A stretch of DNA of 64,000 bases from Astragalus membranaceus (Eukaryota; Streptophyta; Magnoliopsida; Fabales; Fabaceae): the NCBI GenBank assembly GCA_039519185.1, contig CM076846.1, forward strand, positions 126,794,182 through 126,858,181, read 5' to 3'. The position numbers were made by a program, and so were the translations under genes. Positions 20,226-32,509 of the stretch are shown piece by piece (the stretch's first letter is position 1; every line of letters starts with the position of its first letter). Under the pieces are notes generated by a model. The model was not told the DNA's origin, made no database searches, and saw only the letters and a program-made list of their open reading frames with translations.

Positions 20226-20346
20226 TGTGGTGCGAAAAGTAGTTGTGCAAGTGTACACAATCGCAACAAGTAATATAATGAGAAAGTAAGGATCGTACCC
20301 ACAAGGATTGATGTTAATTTAAGAGTTTAAGTAGTTAACAACTTAG
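20226..20346 (-). repeat. 5' LTR remnant of element C (121 bp)
   Basis: Matches the last 121 bp of the family C LTR (22551-22673), adjacent to the primer site, then stops abruptly at 20346. The rest of the LTR is absent here. Confidence 0.85.
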
Positions 20347-22550
20347 AGAGATCTAAATGTAACACCCCATATTTCTTATACTAAATTATGTGTGTATTAA
20401 TTTGACTAGATCCCTCTTTTATCATTAACAATTAGTATAACTAATATCTATAGTTTTTATTCTTTTATTATTTAGATAGAATTTAAAATAAATACAAATT
20501 TCATGTGTTGGCTACTTTAGAATTTGCCACATAAATGCTATTTGATTTATCACCCTTTGAATTCATGAAACCTTGCCACCAAAAAGTGAAAAAAAAAACA
20601 CACCTCATGCTTGTTTTTGAGTATAAATAGCTAGCCATTTCCTTAGTTCTTCCACTATTCAAAACTTCCATTTCTTCATTTCCTTAACAACCTACGGCCA
20701 TATACACCCAGCCATTTGCAACATTTTTATTTTAAAGCTTTATCACCTCAAAACCATTTAAACCAAGTCTAGCCGATCATACCATTAAGTTCGTAGTTTC
20801 GTAGCGGTGTTGGTGTTCGAGTACATGTCGGTGTTGCCGAAGCAAGTGTTACGTTTGTGCTATATTTTAAGAGGGGACAAGATACCGTATTCGTCGGGAC
20901 GGTTAGCGTAAAGTTTTAATTTAAATATGTGTAAAGTGACCCAAGCTATACTGGAGTTAAAGAGTCAGCGATACTTAAATATCATTTGACTACTTTTCGA
21001 AGTTAAGGTTAAGTGAAGTTTAGGCCGTCGATGACCGGTTAACGCATAGGAAACTTCTATATTATTACTTGATTGATTGAGTGATTGATTGCTTGAGATA
21101 TCGTGATTGGTTACTTTGATTGTTTATATGTTGTGAAATGCTTATGTGTATTTGTGATTATTTGTGGAATTGCTTAAATATTTTGTTTTATAACTATGTT
21201 AAGAAGCGTGACTTTATTTCAGGATAGTAATGAAGTTAAGATTTCATAACGAACCTAGGTGTGTAAATAAGTGTGATGAAAAAATTAGTTAAAGATCGTG
21301 AAATCAATTGGTACAAGAACTAATTATCGGTGGATCGGAGAGGGCTACCTACGGACGAGTTATCCGTTCTCAGATAGTCATGCAGATTGCATATATGTTG
21401 TAAGTCCACAAGCCGTGTGGTATGGGACACACAAGATCAAGTACCGGGTTGGGGTCCTTAGTAGGACATTTCTAAATTTCTGCCGGCCAGATGGAGTAAT
21501 GATAAGTTTAGATTACTCTGATCGATTTCCAATAGGGGACGACTTATAACACTCGGACTCCATTGTGACAGTCGAGTGGCGTCTGCGAATTATAGTAGGG
21601 ACATCTGTGGCATTAGGATATGGTCAGAGTCAGCAAATATTATTGACATATTATAGTCTGAGAAATAAGATATTAATAAAGAATAGAGGATAAGAAATAA
21701 TTTTATTTAATGCACCCGTAACATGTTTAAATTGAGCTTTACCTTATCTTCCCATTTTTCTGACTTATACATGTATCTTAGCCTTACGTGTTTTTCTTTT
21801 GTATATTTATTGTATCAGTTAGATCCAGCCGATGAGCCACTTGTAGCAGAAGGAGATACTCTTCCCTCCACGATGGATGTTGAAAGCATCAAGGATGCCG
21901 GTGCAATATGATAGACGAGTCAGGTGTCTCATTGAGAGAACCTGTATTTTGTTTAGCCAGTGTGTCAGTCTTTTGAGTCTTGTTAAGATAGCTTTTTAAC
22001 TAACTTTGCTTTATGTTCTTATTTTTCCGTTGTTTTGTAAAACTCTGATATATGTTTGAATGGTTTTAGCATAACCACATCTTTTAGTAAAACCTCTTAA
22101 ATTTATGTTTTTTTATCTATGTGATGCATGTTGGTTATATCTAGATCTTAAGTTATTAATATATTTTTAAAATAAAGAAATTAAGTGTCAAGGGTTACTA
22201 TGATGAGGACGAGGGTCGTCTCATTAGCGCTAACATTAAAGTATTGGAACGACGTCATGCCTCCGTGAGGAGCTTGCCTATATACTATGAAGGGTTGCAT
22301 GTCATTGTGAAGCTGATTATATGTAAAGGTCATACGCTTATGCTGACTTAATAGAGCAACATCATGCAAACACTCATCGAGTGTAGGGATACGCGATCAT
22401 TGGAGGCATTTGACGCTTGAACCAACACTTTTTTATGTCTCCATCCATGTGCCACACAAATCCCTTTGAATCTCGGGTTCACTTCAACATGAAAAATTCA
22501 TGTCCTCCTCCTTAGAAGTATTGTTAGGTCTTAAAACCAGTGCAAATAAG
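20347..22550. repeat. Flank F, right copy
   Basis: From 21106 on it duplicates 6180-7668. The part left of 21106 has no counterpart in the window because a family-B LTR interrupts the left copy. It ends ATAAG (22546-22550) against the solo LTR. No believable gene. Confidence 0.8.
20358..22190 (+). repeat. LTR-like sequence starting TGTAACACCCC (right end uncertain)
   Basis: Starts TGTAACACCCCATATTTC, like the ends of the solo LTR at 57937-60590, and has a good TATA box (GTATAAATAG, 20621-20630). I could not find the matching 3' end and give 22190 only because sequence related to 25415 begins shortly after. Confidence 0.45.
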
Positions 22551-23930
22551 TGTTGTGCGAAAAGTAGTTTTGCAAGTGTACACGATCGCAACAAGTAATA
22601 TAATGAGAAAGTAAGGATCGTACCCACAAGGATTAATGTTAATTTAAGAGTTTAAGTAGTTAACAACTTAGTGAAATGGACAAAATAAAAATAACAAGTT
22701 TTTGAACATGAAAATAAGAAAGATATTGCTAAAACAGTAAGAAAGTTCAAGAGTTTATAAAATGAGTTGGACTGCTCGTTGTTGTATAATTCCCCAAAAG
22801 TAAGGCGCTATAACGTTGGACGCTATAGCGCCAAGTGTTGTAGCATATGATGTTGTGCCTTTCAGTCACTGACGCCAGGGTTTTATTACAAGACTCTTAT
22901 TTCTAAGTTCTAAATAAGTCCACCCATGTATAATGGAGAACCCACAGTTTTCACTCTATGAACTATTGCTCCCCTATGTCTAGAGTTACGCACAAGTTGT
23001 TTAAATGTCTTTAAACAACCATTCATTCATATCAACCCTTGAGTTCGAATTATGGACCATGTCTGTACCCACAAATCTACTCGTTTCAGTTGGCCAATCC
23101 CAAAACAAGTTTGAAAGCATTAAAATACAAGGATTGAAACGCAAACATCTCAATATCATATTAACACTACTCAAGGTTCATTACAAACTAGAAGCAATCC
23201 AACTACTAAGTGTTTAGCTCATGATAAGCATCATCAACACAATACAAGACAAAAGGCTCATATTACCGTAAATACTCAAGAAATAAACGGTTACAAAAGA
23301 TGCACTCCGTAGATTCCAAGTCATGCACAGCTGGATGATGCTATAGTGTGGCTTCACCGTGTAAAAAGATAAGAAAATAAACTTAAAAATGAAAGCTTCA
23401 AATAGAGAATCAATGAAGGAAATGTGTGTCAAGTTTTTCTTTCCAAAATATTCCCCTTGTTCTCGAATGGAATGGATGGGTGGTGAAGATAGAGATATAT
23501 TATCCTATTCTCATAAAGTAACTTTTCGAAAAGGTGACTATGACACTTCTCACCAACCAAAAGCAATCCTTCAATAAAAATGCGCCAAGTGTCCTAGCTA
23601 GCCACTTGGAAGCGTCCGTGTCAGACTGTACAGCAGGGGGAAAGATACAATGACGTAACATGAAGCAATAGGCGCCAAAATGTAACTTTTCTTTCTGATG
23701 TCCAGCTGGCCCACCGCCATATAGCGCTATAGCGCTTAACGCTGCAGCACTAACAAAACATTAAAACATTCACAAGGGCACCCATTGTGCCAAATGTTAA
23801 CAAATTAGTTCTTAACCATTCTCTTATCTGAATACTAGATATTTACTAAATAAAGAGGAAATATTACTTTAGAACTCATTTGAATTTAAGTCACAAAGGC
23901 ATAAATAACTCATATAAATATGAGTTATCA
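22551..23930 (-). repeat. Solo LTR of family C with exact TSD
   Basis: Complete LTR (minus strand TGATAAC...CAACA) flanked by ATAAG on both sides (22546-22550 and 23931-23935). Neither a primer binding site nor a purine tract adjoins it. Such solo LTRs arise by recombination between the two LTRs of one element. It carries palindrome modules at 22807-22844, 23340-23347 and 23726-23748. Confidence 0.9.
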
Positions 23931-25265
23931 ATAAGGAAGGAGAAAGCAAGTGTTAATAACTCAATAAGTAATTTTTGGAAAAATATGTTGAGTTTAGGCT
24001 TAGAACTTTACATTGATTATGTCCAAAATATTGTTCCAATTGATTTCAACCAAAATATTGTATAAAAAATCAATACCCTAGAAAATTGATTTACAGAAAT
24101 AATAAGTGCAGAATTTTATAAAGGAAAGTTAGGAACATCATGTTTGTGACATAGTCAAATTCTAAAATTGATGTAGTTATGGACCAAACTCCTTAGAGCC
24201 CCATTTCCAATGTAAAAGTTAAACTTGTATGCAAAATTTATACACAATCTAAGTAGTTTTACTTGAAAAGATCATCCCAAACCTAATAAAAAGGGATGGT
24301 TTAAGACTCTAACAGTGAATTTTCTGCATAGGGGTAAATACTATCATATCAGGAAGTTGATGTATCACTGGCTATAAATTTCATGCATGGTCGGTTCTAA
24401 ATGTGTAGGTGTATTCAAAGGATTTAACATCTTATGGAAGTAAAATATATTTAATATGAATTCAATTTTTAAGTATGGTAAAAATATCTCAGTATCTCAA
24501 ATATGCGTCCAATGATGTGTTGCGACATCATTTAACGAGTATCCCAAGTCATGTATTTAAGAAGAGGTGATAAAATATTAATAGATGACTGTATAAAATA
24601 TCTATGCACTAATTTTGCATAGAAATTAAAATGATTTGATAATTTGTAACTTAACAAAGAATTAAATATTGTTGCAACCTTTAAATGCAGTTCAGTTTTA
24701 TTAGTGTTAAGCTATTAATGATATGTTATTCATTATTGCTTTGTATTTTTTTTTGTTACAATTGCTTTATATATTATATCAAAGTTTTAGAATTATACAA
24801 TTGGTTATTACCGGTTCCACACCGATTCAACCTTAGTCAAACCCTAAATCGGTGTCTACACCGGTTCATTGCCCAATTTGGTTTTGATTATTTTGGTTGA
24901 AATTTAAATTGACCGCTCTAAATCAATCACATGAGTCGCATGTAAATTTAGTAAAACATGTATGACCTTCAATAAAAAATAGAAGATAGTATATTGAAAA
25001 GGGTGTATTAGAGATATTCTTGTTAGAATTTGTCTTATTTAACTAATTTTTTACTTATTAGAAAATTTGCATACAAGAAGCTGATTGCATATAGATCACG
25101 ATCTGTTGTAGTTGACAGCAACAGGAACTGCGGGCTCCTAAAGTAAGTACGAATAGTATTAGAGAGAGAGAGAGAGAATAGAGTGAGAGACATTTTAATT
25201 ATTGAAAAGACAAAAAAAACTCCCCTAATAATAATACAAATGCAGAAGACCGTGAGCAAATTACA
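23931..25265. other. Non-coding host-like DNA, partly duplicated
   Basis: 23940-24440 is a diverged copy of 25650-26440 (shared blocks AACATCATGTTTGTGACATA and GGACCAAACTCCTTA). 24441-25265 is AT-rich with a short (AG)n run near 25160; I see nothing else. Confidence 0.6.
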
Positions 25266-25743
25266 TGCAAAGGATTTGGTTCCGATCGCGCATTGATCTT
25301 CTAATTAAGTCCCACATCAGGCAATTTATAGAGTTATTTAAGGTTTATAAAGGTTTGAGAAAGTAAGCAAATTGCCGAGCTTGGTAACGCTAGCTTGTGA
25401 CCCGAGTGGGGGCATTAAAGTGTCGGAACGCAGTGATGACTCCGTGATGAGCTTGCCTATATACTATGAAGGGTTGCATGTCATTGTGAAGCCGATTATA
25501 TGCAATGGTCATGGTCGTACGCTTATGCTGGCTTAATAGAGCAGCATCATGCAAACACCCATCGAGTGTATGGATACGTGATCAGTGGAGGCATTTGATG
25601 CTTGAACTAACATTTTTTAAGTTACCTCTCATGTGCCACACAAATCCTTTAAGTTACCTCTAAGTAGTTTTGGGAAAGCTATCTTGATTTAGGCTTAAAA
25701 CTTTACACAGATTCTGTCCAAATATTGTTCCAATTGATTTCAA

Positions 25744-25746
<3 letters not shown>

Positions 25747-25816
<70 letters not shown>
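25747..25816. repeat. (TA)n microsatellite
   Basis: About 70 bp of uninterrupted TA. Open frames through it are artefacts. Confidence 0.95.
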
Positions 25817-25821
<5 letters not shown>

Positions 25822-25844
25822 CAATACCCTCTAAAATTGATTTA

Positions 25845-26178
25845 GAGCATCTCCAATGCAAGTTGCTTAATAATAAAATACTATTTCTGCGTGTCATGTA
25901 TGAAAGAGAGTTGCATAATATTTTGAGAGAGTTTCATATCTAAGCAACTTTGAGAGAGAGTTTCGTAGCATTAAAATATTATTTCTTTTGCTTTTGAGAG
26001 TGTAAATTTAGGAGAGAGAATATAGGGTGTTGAAGAGTGAGACAATATTTGTGAGTTAAAATAATTCATTAGCTAGAAACTTCCATTGAAGTGAAATTTT
26101 AATGAATGTCTTAAGTATGATGTGGCATTGTACGCAACTCAAAATGTGTTGCTTACATTTTTACCATTAGAGATGCTC
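25845..26178. mobile_element. Tourist-like MITE
   Basis: 334 bp with inverted ends GAGCATCTCCAATG / CATTAGAGATGCTC, flanked by TTA on both sides (25842-25844, 26179-26181). TTA duplications and these ends fit PIF/Harbinger-derived Tourist MITEs. No coding capacity. Confidence 0.8.
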
Positions 26179-26689
26179 TTATCGACGTAATAAGTGCGAA
26201 ATTTTATAAAAGCAAGTGAGGAACATCATGTTTGTGACATAGTCAAGTTCTAACATTGATGGAGTGATGGACCAAACTCCTTATAGCCCAATTTCAAATA
26301 TGTAAAAGTTAAACCCGTATGCAAAATTTGTACACAATTTAATTAGTGTAGCTTGAAATGATCCTAAATCCCAATCCGAGTAAAAAGGAATCGTTAAGGA
26401 CTCTAACAGAGGATTTTCTCCATTATGGCAATTTAATTAGTGTAGCTTGCGATCAGATTTCGTCTTGATTATTGCTTAATATAATATAATATCTGATTTT
26501 GAAAGATTGTGTTTTCTCTTTAATTTGTATTATCCCTATGTTCCGTTTTTATTTGGGTGAATCACATGCTTCATATCGTTCAGCATAATTTCTGTTGCCT
26601 AGTGTTGCACCATATGGTAAGCTGTGTTTTCTCACCTATTATTAGTTGTTTGGACAACAAATTGGGGCCATAGGCTTTAGGTATGAGAT

Positions 26690-27060
26690 TGAGATATGAT
26701 CTCACACGGCAGCCAATTATGCAGCCGGAGCCGAACTGAAGGCAATCCTCTTAGAAGGACGGATGGCCAACAACACCGCATCCGACGACCAGCTAGCAGC
26801 CACCACCAAAGTCAAGAATATCCTGTATTTCTGGAGGGCATTCTCGGTGCCGATCTTATTGACCGCTGCTGCAAACAGTGGCAGTGTGCTTCAGCACCAA
26901 AATCATCACGAAACCGTAACCAATGTGGATTTCTCCAAACGGCCATTAAGACTTAAGAGTCATAATCGATTCCACCATTGTAGAGGCATAAACTATAGTC
27001 ATAGCCACCGGTGCCATCGCCAAGCTGTTAATTTTCGACGGCTCCGGTGACAGACCATTG
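26690..27060 (+). pseudogene. NTR: NADPH-thioredoxin reductase fragment (first-exon type)
   Basis: With frame changes the plus strand reads AANYAAGAELKAILLEG, RMANNTASDDQLAATTKV, EGILGADLIDRCCKQ, ETVTNVDFSKRPLRL and NFRRLR, matching the FAD-domain part of plant NADPH-dependent thioredoxin reductase. The GxGxxG nucleotide-binding start and everything after the Val-Phe-Asp-Gly-Ser-Gly region are missing. The intact enzyme reduces thioredoxin with NADPH via FAD and a CxxC centre. Several frameshifts make this a pseudogene. It is paralogous to 46885-47165 and shares its 5' flank (about 26440-26690). Confidence 0.75.
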
Positions 27061-27506
27061 TAGATCTAATGTGTTTTCTTGAGTGATCTTAAGAACAGAG
27101 CATAAACACTATCAACTCAAGAAGATATCTGCTAAGCAATAGCATGTTTCTAAAGAAAGACTATGAGGATGCATCAGAACACATATTCAAAGAAGTGATA
27201 TAAAATTCCACATCACAAAAAAGCACTTCATGAGAAAAAGTCTACTATACACCAAGAAGACATAATCATATGTCTTGATAAAAGTATGAATGATGATCAA
27301 CAAGAAGATTATTCAAATGGCACTAATGGAAAAGAAGGCATTTCATATCGGTTAAAATTGACATTTCATATCGGTTCCTGAACCGATGCTGAAAAAGGAG
27401 ATATAAAAAATAGGGACATTTCATATCGGTTCCTAAACCGTTATGAAAAGTCAGTTTTTGTATCAAATATAATCGTACATTTGACATCGGTTTTATATGG
27501 GAACTA

Positions 27507-27845
27507 GGGGTGTTCGTGGGTCGGTTTGGATCGGATTTGACCAAATCCGTTGCCCGAACCAATGATAATTATTCGGTTTGGATCGGATTTGACCAAATCA
27601 TTAAGGTAAAAATTCTAAGCAAATAAAATCGTGTACATCTAAAATTACAAAATTGTTATGGCGTAATATGGGTTGGTTCGGGTTCGCGGATTTGATTTTT
27701 AAAATCCGTTGCCCGATCTAAACAACTACGGGTTAGTTTGGATTTGTTCGATTTTGACCCGAAAACGAGAAATATTCGAACCAAACATATCGGTTTGGAT
27801 TGGATTGTGGGTTGGTTTGGATTTGCCCGAACCACTGAACACCCC
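27507..27845. mobile_element. MITE with GGGGTGTTC ends
   Basis: 339 bp with inverted ends GGGGTGTTC / GAACACCCC, flanked by TA on both sides (27505-27506, 27846-27847). The interior is rich in GGTTTGGAT/ATCCAAACC. A related single end is at 38278. Confidence 0.7.
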
Positions 27846-28242
27846 TAATGGAAACCGATATGAATACTGATTTTTAACATCGATTTTCTATGGGAACCGA
27901 TATGAAAAGTCTCTTTTTTTTTTTAAAAAAAGTGAGGTTTCCAAGATCACTGTCCATGATTCTTTTAATGAGGTTCAAATTATATTATCAATCAGCTCAT
28001 GAGCATGTGATTCCCTCATTAAATTCACAACCAGAAACCAGTAAATCTATAACAATAACAACAATCCAAAAGTGATATCAAATCATGCACCACTCCTCAC
28101 ATCAAGAAACAACTTATAAAAAAATAATCATCCATACAAATAAGCTACTAAGAGTAGAACTACATGTGCTGACCAGTGTTTATTAAAATAATCATCCATA
28201 AAAAAATAATCATCCATACATGCTAAAGTTTATTAAATAAAA

Positions 28243-29794
28243 GGCTAAATTATAGTTTTGGTCCCCCTATTTTCAAAAATTCAGACATTTGGTCCCCCTA
28301 TTTTAAAACTCGGACATTTAGTCCCCCAATTTTAAAAAACTCAGAACATTTAGTCCAAATGGGGGTTTTTCAATTTTTTTGGTTGACTGTAAAAAAACGC
28401 TTATGTGGCATTCATTAAATGATGTGGCAGCTGACTAAGCTTGCACACATCATTTAATGATGTCACATATATATTCCACATAACATATTAATAAATATAA
28501 TAATTAAAATAAATAAATAAAATATTAAAAACAAAAAATACAAATGGGCGTGACCCCCCCACCCCCACCCACCCCCACCCACCCAGAACCCTCCCTTCTT
28601 CAACCTCTCCCTTCTTCAACAACCGCGTGACCCATGGCCGCCGTGACAAAGCCACCGTTCCTCCTCTTTGTTCGTGAGTTCCACCCTTCTCTGCTTCTGA
28701 TCGCAACCGCAAACAACCCATGGCCGCCGTGACAGATCCACGTGTTCTTCTTCTTCTTCTTCTTCTTCTTCTTCTTTTTCTTCTTCTTCTTCTTCTTCGC
28801 CATTTTTTAACCTTCAGATCCACGTGACAGATCCACGTGTTCCTCTTCTTCTTCTGATCGCAACCGCAAACAAACCAGTGTTCTTCTGCCATTTTTTTCG
28901 TTTCAGATCTACTTATGGATCTGCAGAGGTAGAAGAAAGAAGAAGAAATCGTTGAAGGAGAGAGCTTCGCGCTACCTTCTCCATCGATTTAGGGGGTTCG
29001 ATTTAGGGTGAGATGAGATTTGGGGGTTCGATTTAGGGTTCGTAACAAGCTTTGAAGGAAATTTCTGGGTTGGGTAGAAGGAGAAGAACGATAGAAGAAG
29101 AAGAGGGTTCACGATGGAAGAAGAAGAAGAAGAGGGAGAGGTTGAAGAACGATGGAATTTCGTTGAAGTAGAGGGAGAAGAACGATGGAAGAAGAAGAAG
29201 AGGGAGAGGTTGAAGAACGATGGAAGAAGAAGAGGGTTCACGCGGTGGTTGAAGAAGGGAGAGGTTGAAGAAGGGAGGGTTCTGGGTGGGTGGGGGGGGG
29301 GTCACGCCTATTTGTGGAATTGAAATTGAAATTTCCTCTTTGCTCAATGATGAAACCAAAAGAATCGGATATGAAATCAGTGATGAAATTGTGGTTTCCA
29401 TTTTTGATATTCAGAAGATGAAACTTTAGTCCTTATGGGTTCTTCAATCTCGTGAGGCACTGTTTGTGCGAGGAAGATGAAACAAAATATTCAGAAAAAA
29501 ATGAAACTAATAATTATTTAATCTTATAGAAAATTATATTTTAATGTTAATGCCATTTAGGAAGGCCAACTTATAAAAAAATACAAATTAGTAATGCCAC
29601 CTCAATTAAAAAGCAACACATCAACTTTTTTTTTCTGACAGGCTACCAAATTACCAATTTTTTTTTGAAAAACCCCATTTGGACTAAGTGTTCTGAGTTT
29701 TTTAAAATTGGGGGACTAAATGTCTGAGTTTTAAAATAGGGGGACCAAATGTCTGAATTTTTGAAAATAGGGGGACCAAAACTATAATTTAGCC
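28243..29794. mobile_element. Non-autonomous Mutator-like element with long inverted repeats
   Basis: Terminal inverted repeats begin GGCTAAATTATAGTTTTGG at each end and extend several hundred bases, including a second mirrored block (CCCAGAACCCTCCCTTCTTC, about 28580, and its inverse near 29270). A perfect 9-bp target duplication TAAATAAAA flanks it (28234-28242, 29795-29803). The interior is (TTC)n/(GAA)n-rich; I see no convincing captured gene, although short Met-rich frames occur. Confidence 0.9.
28746..28798. repeat. (TTC)n microsatellite
   Basis: Seventeen to eighteen TTC units with one interruption. Confidence 0.9.
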
Positions 29795-29828
29795 TAAATA
29801 AAAAGAGGATATGTCTTTAACATATTTA

Positions 29829-29918
29829 GATGTTACACATACTGAAAACATAAAGCTAATACACTAGAAGCTTGATGTTACACATACTGAAAACATAAAG
29901 CTAATACACTAGAAGCTT
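29829..29918. repeat. 45-bp tandem duplication
   Basis: Two identical 45-bp units (GATGTTACACATACTG...) back to back. Confidence 0.9.
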
Positions 29919-31099
29919 GATAAAAGAGCAGGAAGAAGTAGATGCATGTGCTCATCCAAAGTTGCATGACCAGAAACAAAATCGTCAGTTTCCCGTATCC
30001 AGCCACAAGTTTACAATATCCCCATGAAACTGAAAATATGAAACCTGTTTTTACCATTAAAAAAACGGTAACAGGGCGTGATTTACACAATCTAAGCTTA
30101 GGAAGTTGATTGGTTTAATCGGATGTACAAGGGGTATGTTGCACATAATAATCAGCCTCTGCCTCATGTTTCTTTTTCTTTTATTTTCTAATTTTTGAGG
30201 CACTAACAGAAAAGCAGCCTCTCTTTTGTACACCAAGTTTAAGTTCGACGGATCCTATAATTTCTAGCGTAGGCGCGTATAAATTTCCAAACATTAAAAC
30301 CCAAATTTCTCAACAAAACAATTCAATTGAAATTTTCTATTCTTTTTTTTAAAACAACTACAAAAGTAATCTTAACTTTGCTAGTTAGAGTTCTTACCCT
30401 TGATGCTCCATCTAGCGATTGAACTGAATCAGCCCACGACATTATGAGCCCCAAAATCAAGAAACAGCCCCTAATCTCTCCACATCTACAAGTTCAGCCC
30501 TTGAGTGAATGAATGGTCTCCAACATAGTTTGAGTCAACAGTCCCAAAGACAAGGAAACAACAAAATGATCATGAATTGGTATGAGACCGATTTCAGATT
30601 GGATAAAACTATAGTTAGGAGAAGAGGAATGTTCAAATCTGAGTTAGGGTTTAAGAAAAAAGGAGGAACCGAATCAGGGGCATAAACAACTGAAAATCAA
30701 CTTACCAATCAATGGAGAAGAAGGATTGGTCGCGGTTCACTACTTCGGCGCAGTGGTGCGACTTCCGGCATATCTCAGTTACTACTGTCCAGTGTCCACC
30801 AAAGAAGAACCAGTTCTTCTGCCTAAGAATTCAGTTACTACTGTCCAGTGTCCAGCAAATAAGCCTTCATTGTAAAGTTTAAATGAAAACAAATACCTAT
30901 CATCCATGGGAACACATGAAACTGTGATATCAGCATTTGTATCAATATGTTTCTGCAATGCAACAATACTATAGTTTTGAAAACCAGAAACAAGAATACT
31001 AGTTGTAAGCTAAGATTAGAAATGATATAAATGAATTTCAGTTCACCTGTACAAAATCCATATATATTCTAATTGATATATATGGATTTGGATTCTAAT

Positions 31100-31102
<3 letters not shown>
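29919..31102. other. Non-coding part of CACTA-2
   Basis: No gene recognised. Contains a repeated ACTACTGTCCAGTGTCCA phrase (30781 and 30838). It may include intron or 3' sequence of the captured ACR gene. Confidence 0.4.

Positions 31103-31191
<89 letters not shown>
31103..31191. repeat. (TA)n microsatellite
   Basis: About 88 bp of TA directly beyond the end of the ACR-like exon; open frames through it are artefacts. Confidence 0.95.
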
Positions 31192-31192
<1 letters not shown>

Positions 31193-31193
<1 letters not shown>

Positions 31194-32445
31194 CCAACAA
31201 GTTACCAAAGAAGAAGCTAGTTTTAGCCCATCATTTGTCTCTGGTGGTGCTATGGGATTGGTTGGTACCCTCATAACAGCCACCATCATTGTCTTACTTA
31301 TTTCTTTACGAATTGCTTCTATAGTCTTCATGTCCACTCGATTCCCTGATGTTGCATCCCTCACGAAGAAGACATTCGGTGCTTGCTCCTATTTGGTTGA
31401 AATGCCTCTACAAACTGTTAGGCCATTCTCTCTCAGACTCCTTGTTACTTCAGATAGTAATCCCACTTTATTACTTTGCACATACTCAAAGCTCACACCC
31501 TGTGTTCAGAATCCACACAATTCATACAAGTCATGACTATGATAACTAAAATTAAGGTTACTGGAAAACTTCTAAACAAAAAAGCATGTTCATTCACATA
31601 GTACAGTAGGACTTCCACACAGAAATCAGTTTAAATATGAAGTTACCTCACCTACTCTTCTTTGAATAGCAGAATCAATATATTTGATGACCCTTTCTTT
31701 CTCTCCTTCTGTATCAACCGTGCATCCATCCTTGTGCCTAATAAGTACTCCTACAAGTTCGTCATCAAATTTTTTGTCCAAGTTTCTCAATTAGGACTCT
31801 TTATTTCTAACTTCCTAAATTAATCAAAGTGAGTTTCTTCAAACATTTTGAAACAATCAAGTTGATGCAAATCTAGACAAACAAGGGTCCAATAAACAAA
31901 ACTAGTAGAAATCAAAACTGAGAAAAAATGTATCTTTGTGGTTAAGATATTTGTTTTGTCTAAGAAACAGTATTCCATTCCTTCCTTAGGTCATTTGAAT
32001 GCACAAATTCTCCACTAGCAATTTCAACTTTCTTATCTCATAAAAATTTCTTTAAAAAGAAGACATATTTCATACAAACAAGTAGAGTTACACTGGATAT
32101 TTGAATTTAATAGATCAACCAACAATAGGAGTTATCTGCTTGATTGATAAATTAACAAGCAGAAATGAGAACTAATATAAAGTACCTGTGATGCATAAGG
32201 GGGGCATCTGATGAGATAGTTGCATGGAAAACAACATATTGCATATCAGTAAGAGTGCAAAAAATGCCAAACATTGAGTTTCGCCCGATCTTTGCACCTC
32301 ACGAGTCACACAAACTACAGAGTACTCTTTTTCTTCACAAAGTTCTGTTGTGATCATTGGCTTGAAAGAGGGCGAACAATCAGTGTCTGTTGTTACTCCG
32401 GAACATTCAGAATTGAGATCAGCAAATAACATTGGGTTTCTATAA
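31193..32445 (-). pseudogene. ACR: Captured fragment of an ACT-domain-repeat (ACR) gene
   Basis: Minus-strand exon pieces in gene order: 32430-32185 (KPMITTELCEEKEYSVVCV, start of an ACT domain, then frameshifted), 31750-31648 (HKDGCTVDTEGEKERVIKY...SAIQRRVGE) and 31499-31193 (GVSFEYVQSNKVGLLSEVT, SLRENGLTV, FVRDATSGN, VDMKTIEAIRKEI). These match plant ACR proteins, which carry several ACT domains and are thought to sense amino acids. Intron-like gaps with splice-type edges separate the pieces. A stop follows GISTK and the end is altered. Only the C-terminal half is present. Confidence 0.75.
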
Positions 32446-32509
32446 TCGCAATCAAGAATACCAGAACAACTGCTTCATAGAATGACTAAAAGAGGAAATG
32501 AAAAGACAC

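Larger units (their letters stand above)
7669..20346 (-). mobile_element. Ty3/gypsy (Athila/Tat-like) retrotransposon C
   Basis: Read on the minus strand: remnant of the 5' LTR (20346-20226), primer binding site, gag, protease, reverse transcriptase-RNase H, integrase, an extra ORF, purine tract and 3' LTR (9070-7669). The conserved post-pol hairpin lies at 12649-12632. ATAAG flanks the outer end of the 3' LTR and both ends of the solo LTR at 22551-23930, so both derive from one insertion event. Stops and frameshifts interrupt gag and pol, and a CACTA element (16710-18652) splits the gag/protease region. The element carries 13 loci of a paired GCTATAGC palindrome module. Confidence 0.9.
25266..26640. 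repeat. NTR-adjacent duplicated sequence
   Basis: 25266-25640 (AAGTCCCACATCAGGC ... CTTGCCTATATACTATGAAG) is related to the end of flank F and to 46190-46480. 25650-26440 is related to 23940-24440. The order here, without an LTR between the two parts, shows roughly the state before the element C LTR inserted. A TA microsatellite and a MITE interrupt it. Confidence 0.6.

Noticed and set aside
20226..23930. A single composite 3.7-kb LTR formed by read-through transduction of flank F
   Set aside because: ATAAG sits on both sides of the 1380-bp LTR at 22551-23930, and the related sequence at 25266-26440 has the flanks joined without an LTR. Two states of one insertion site explain this better.
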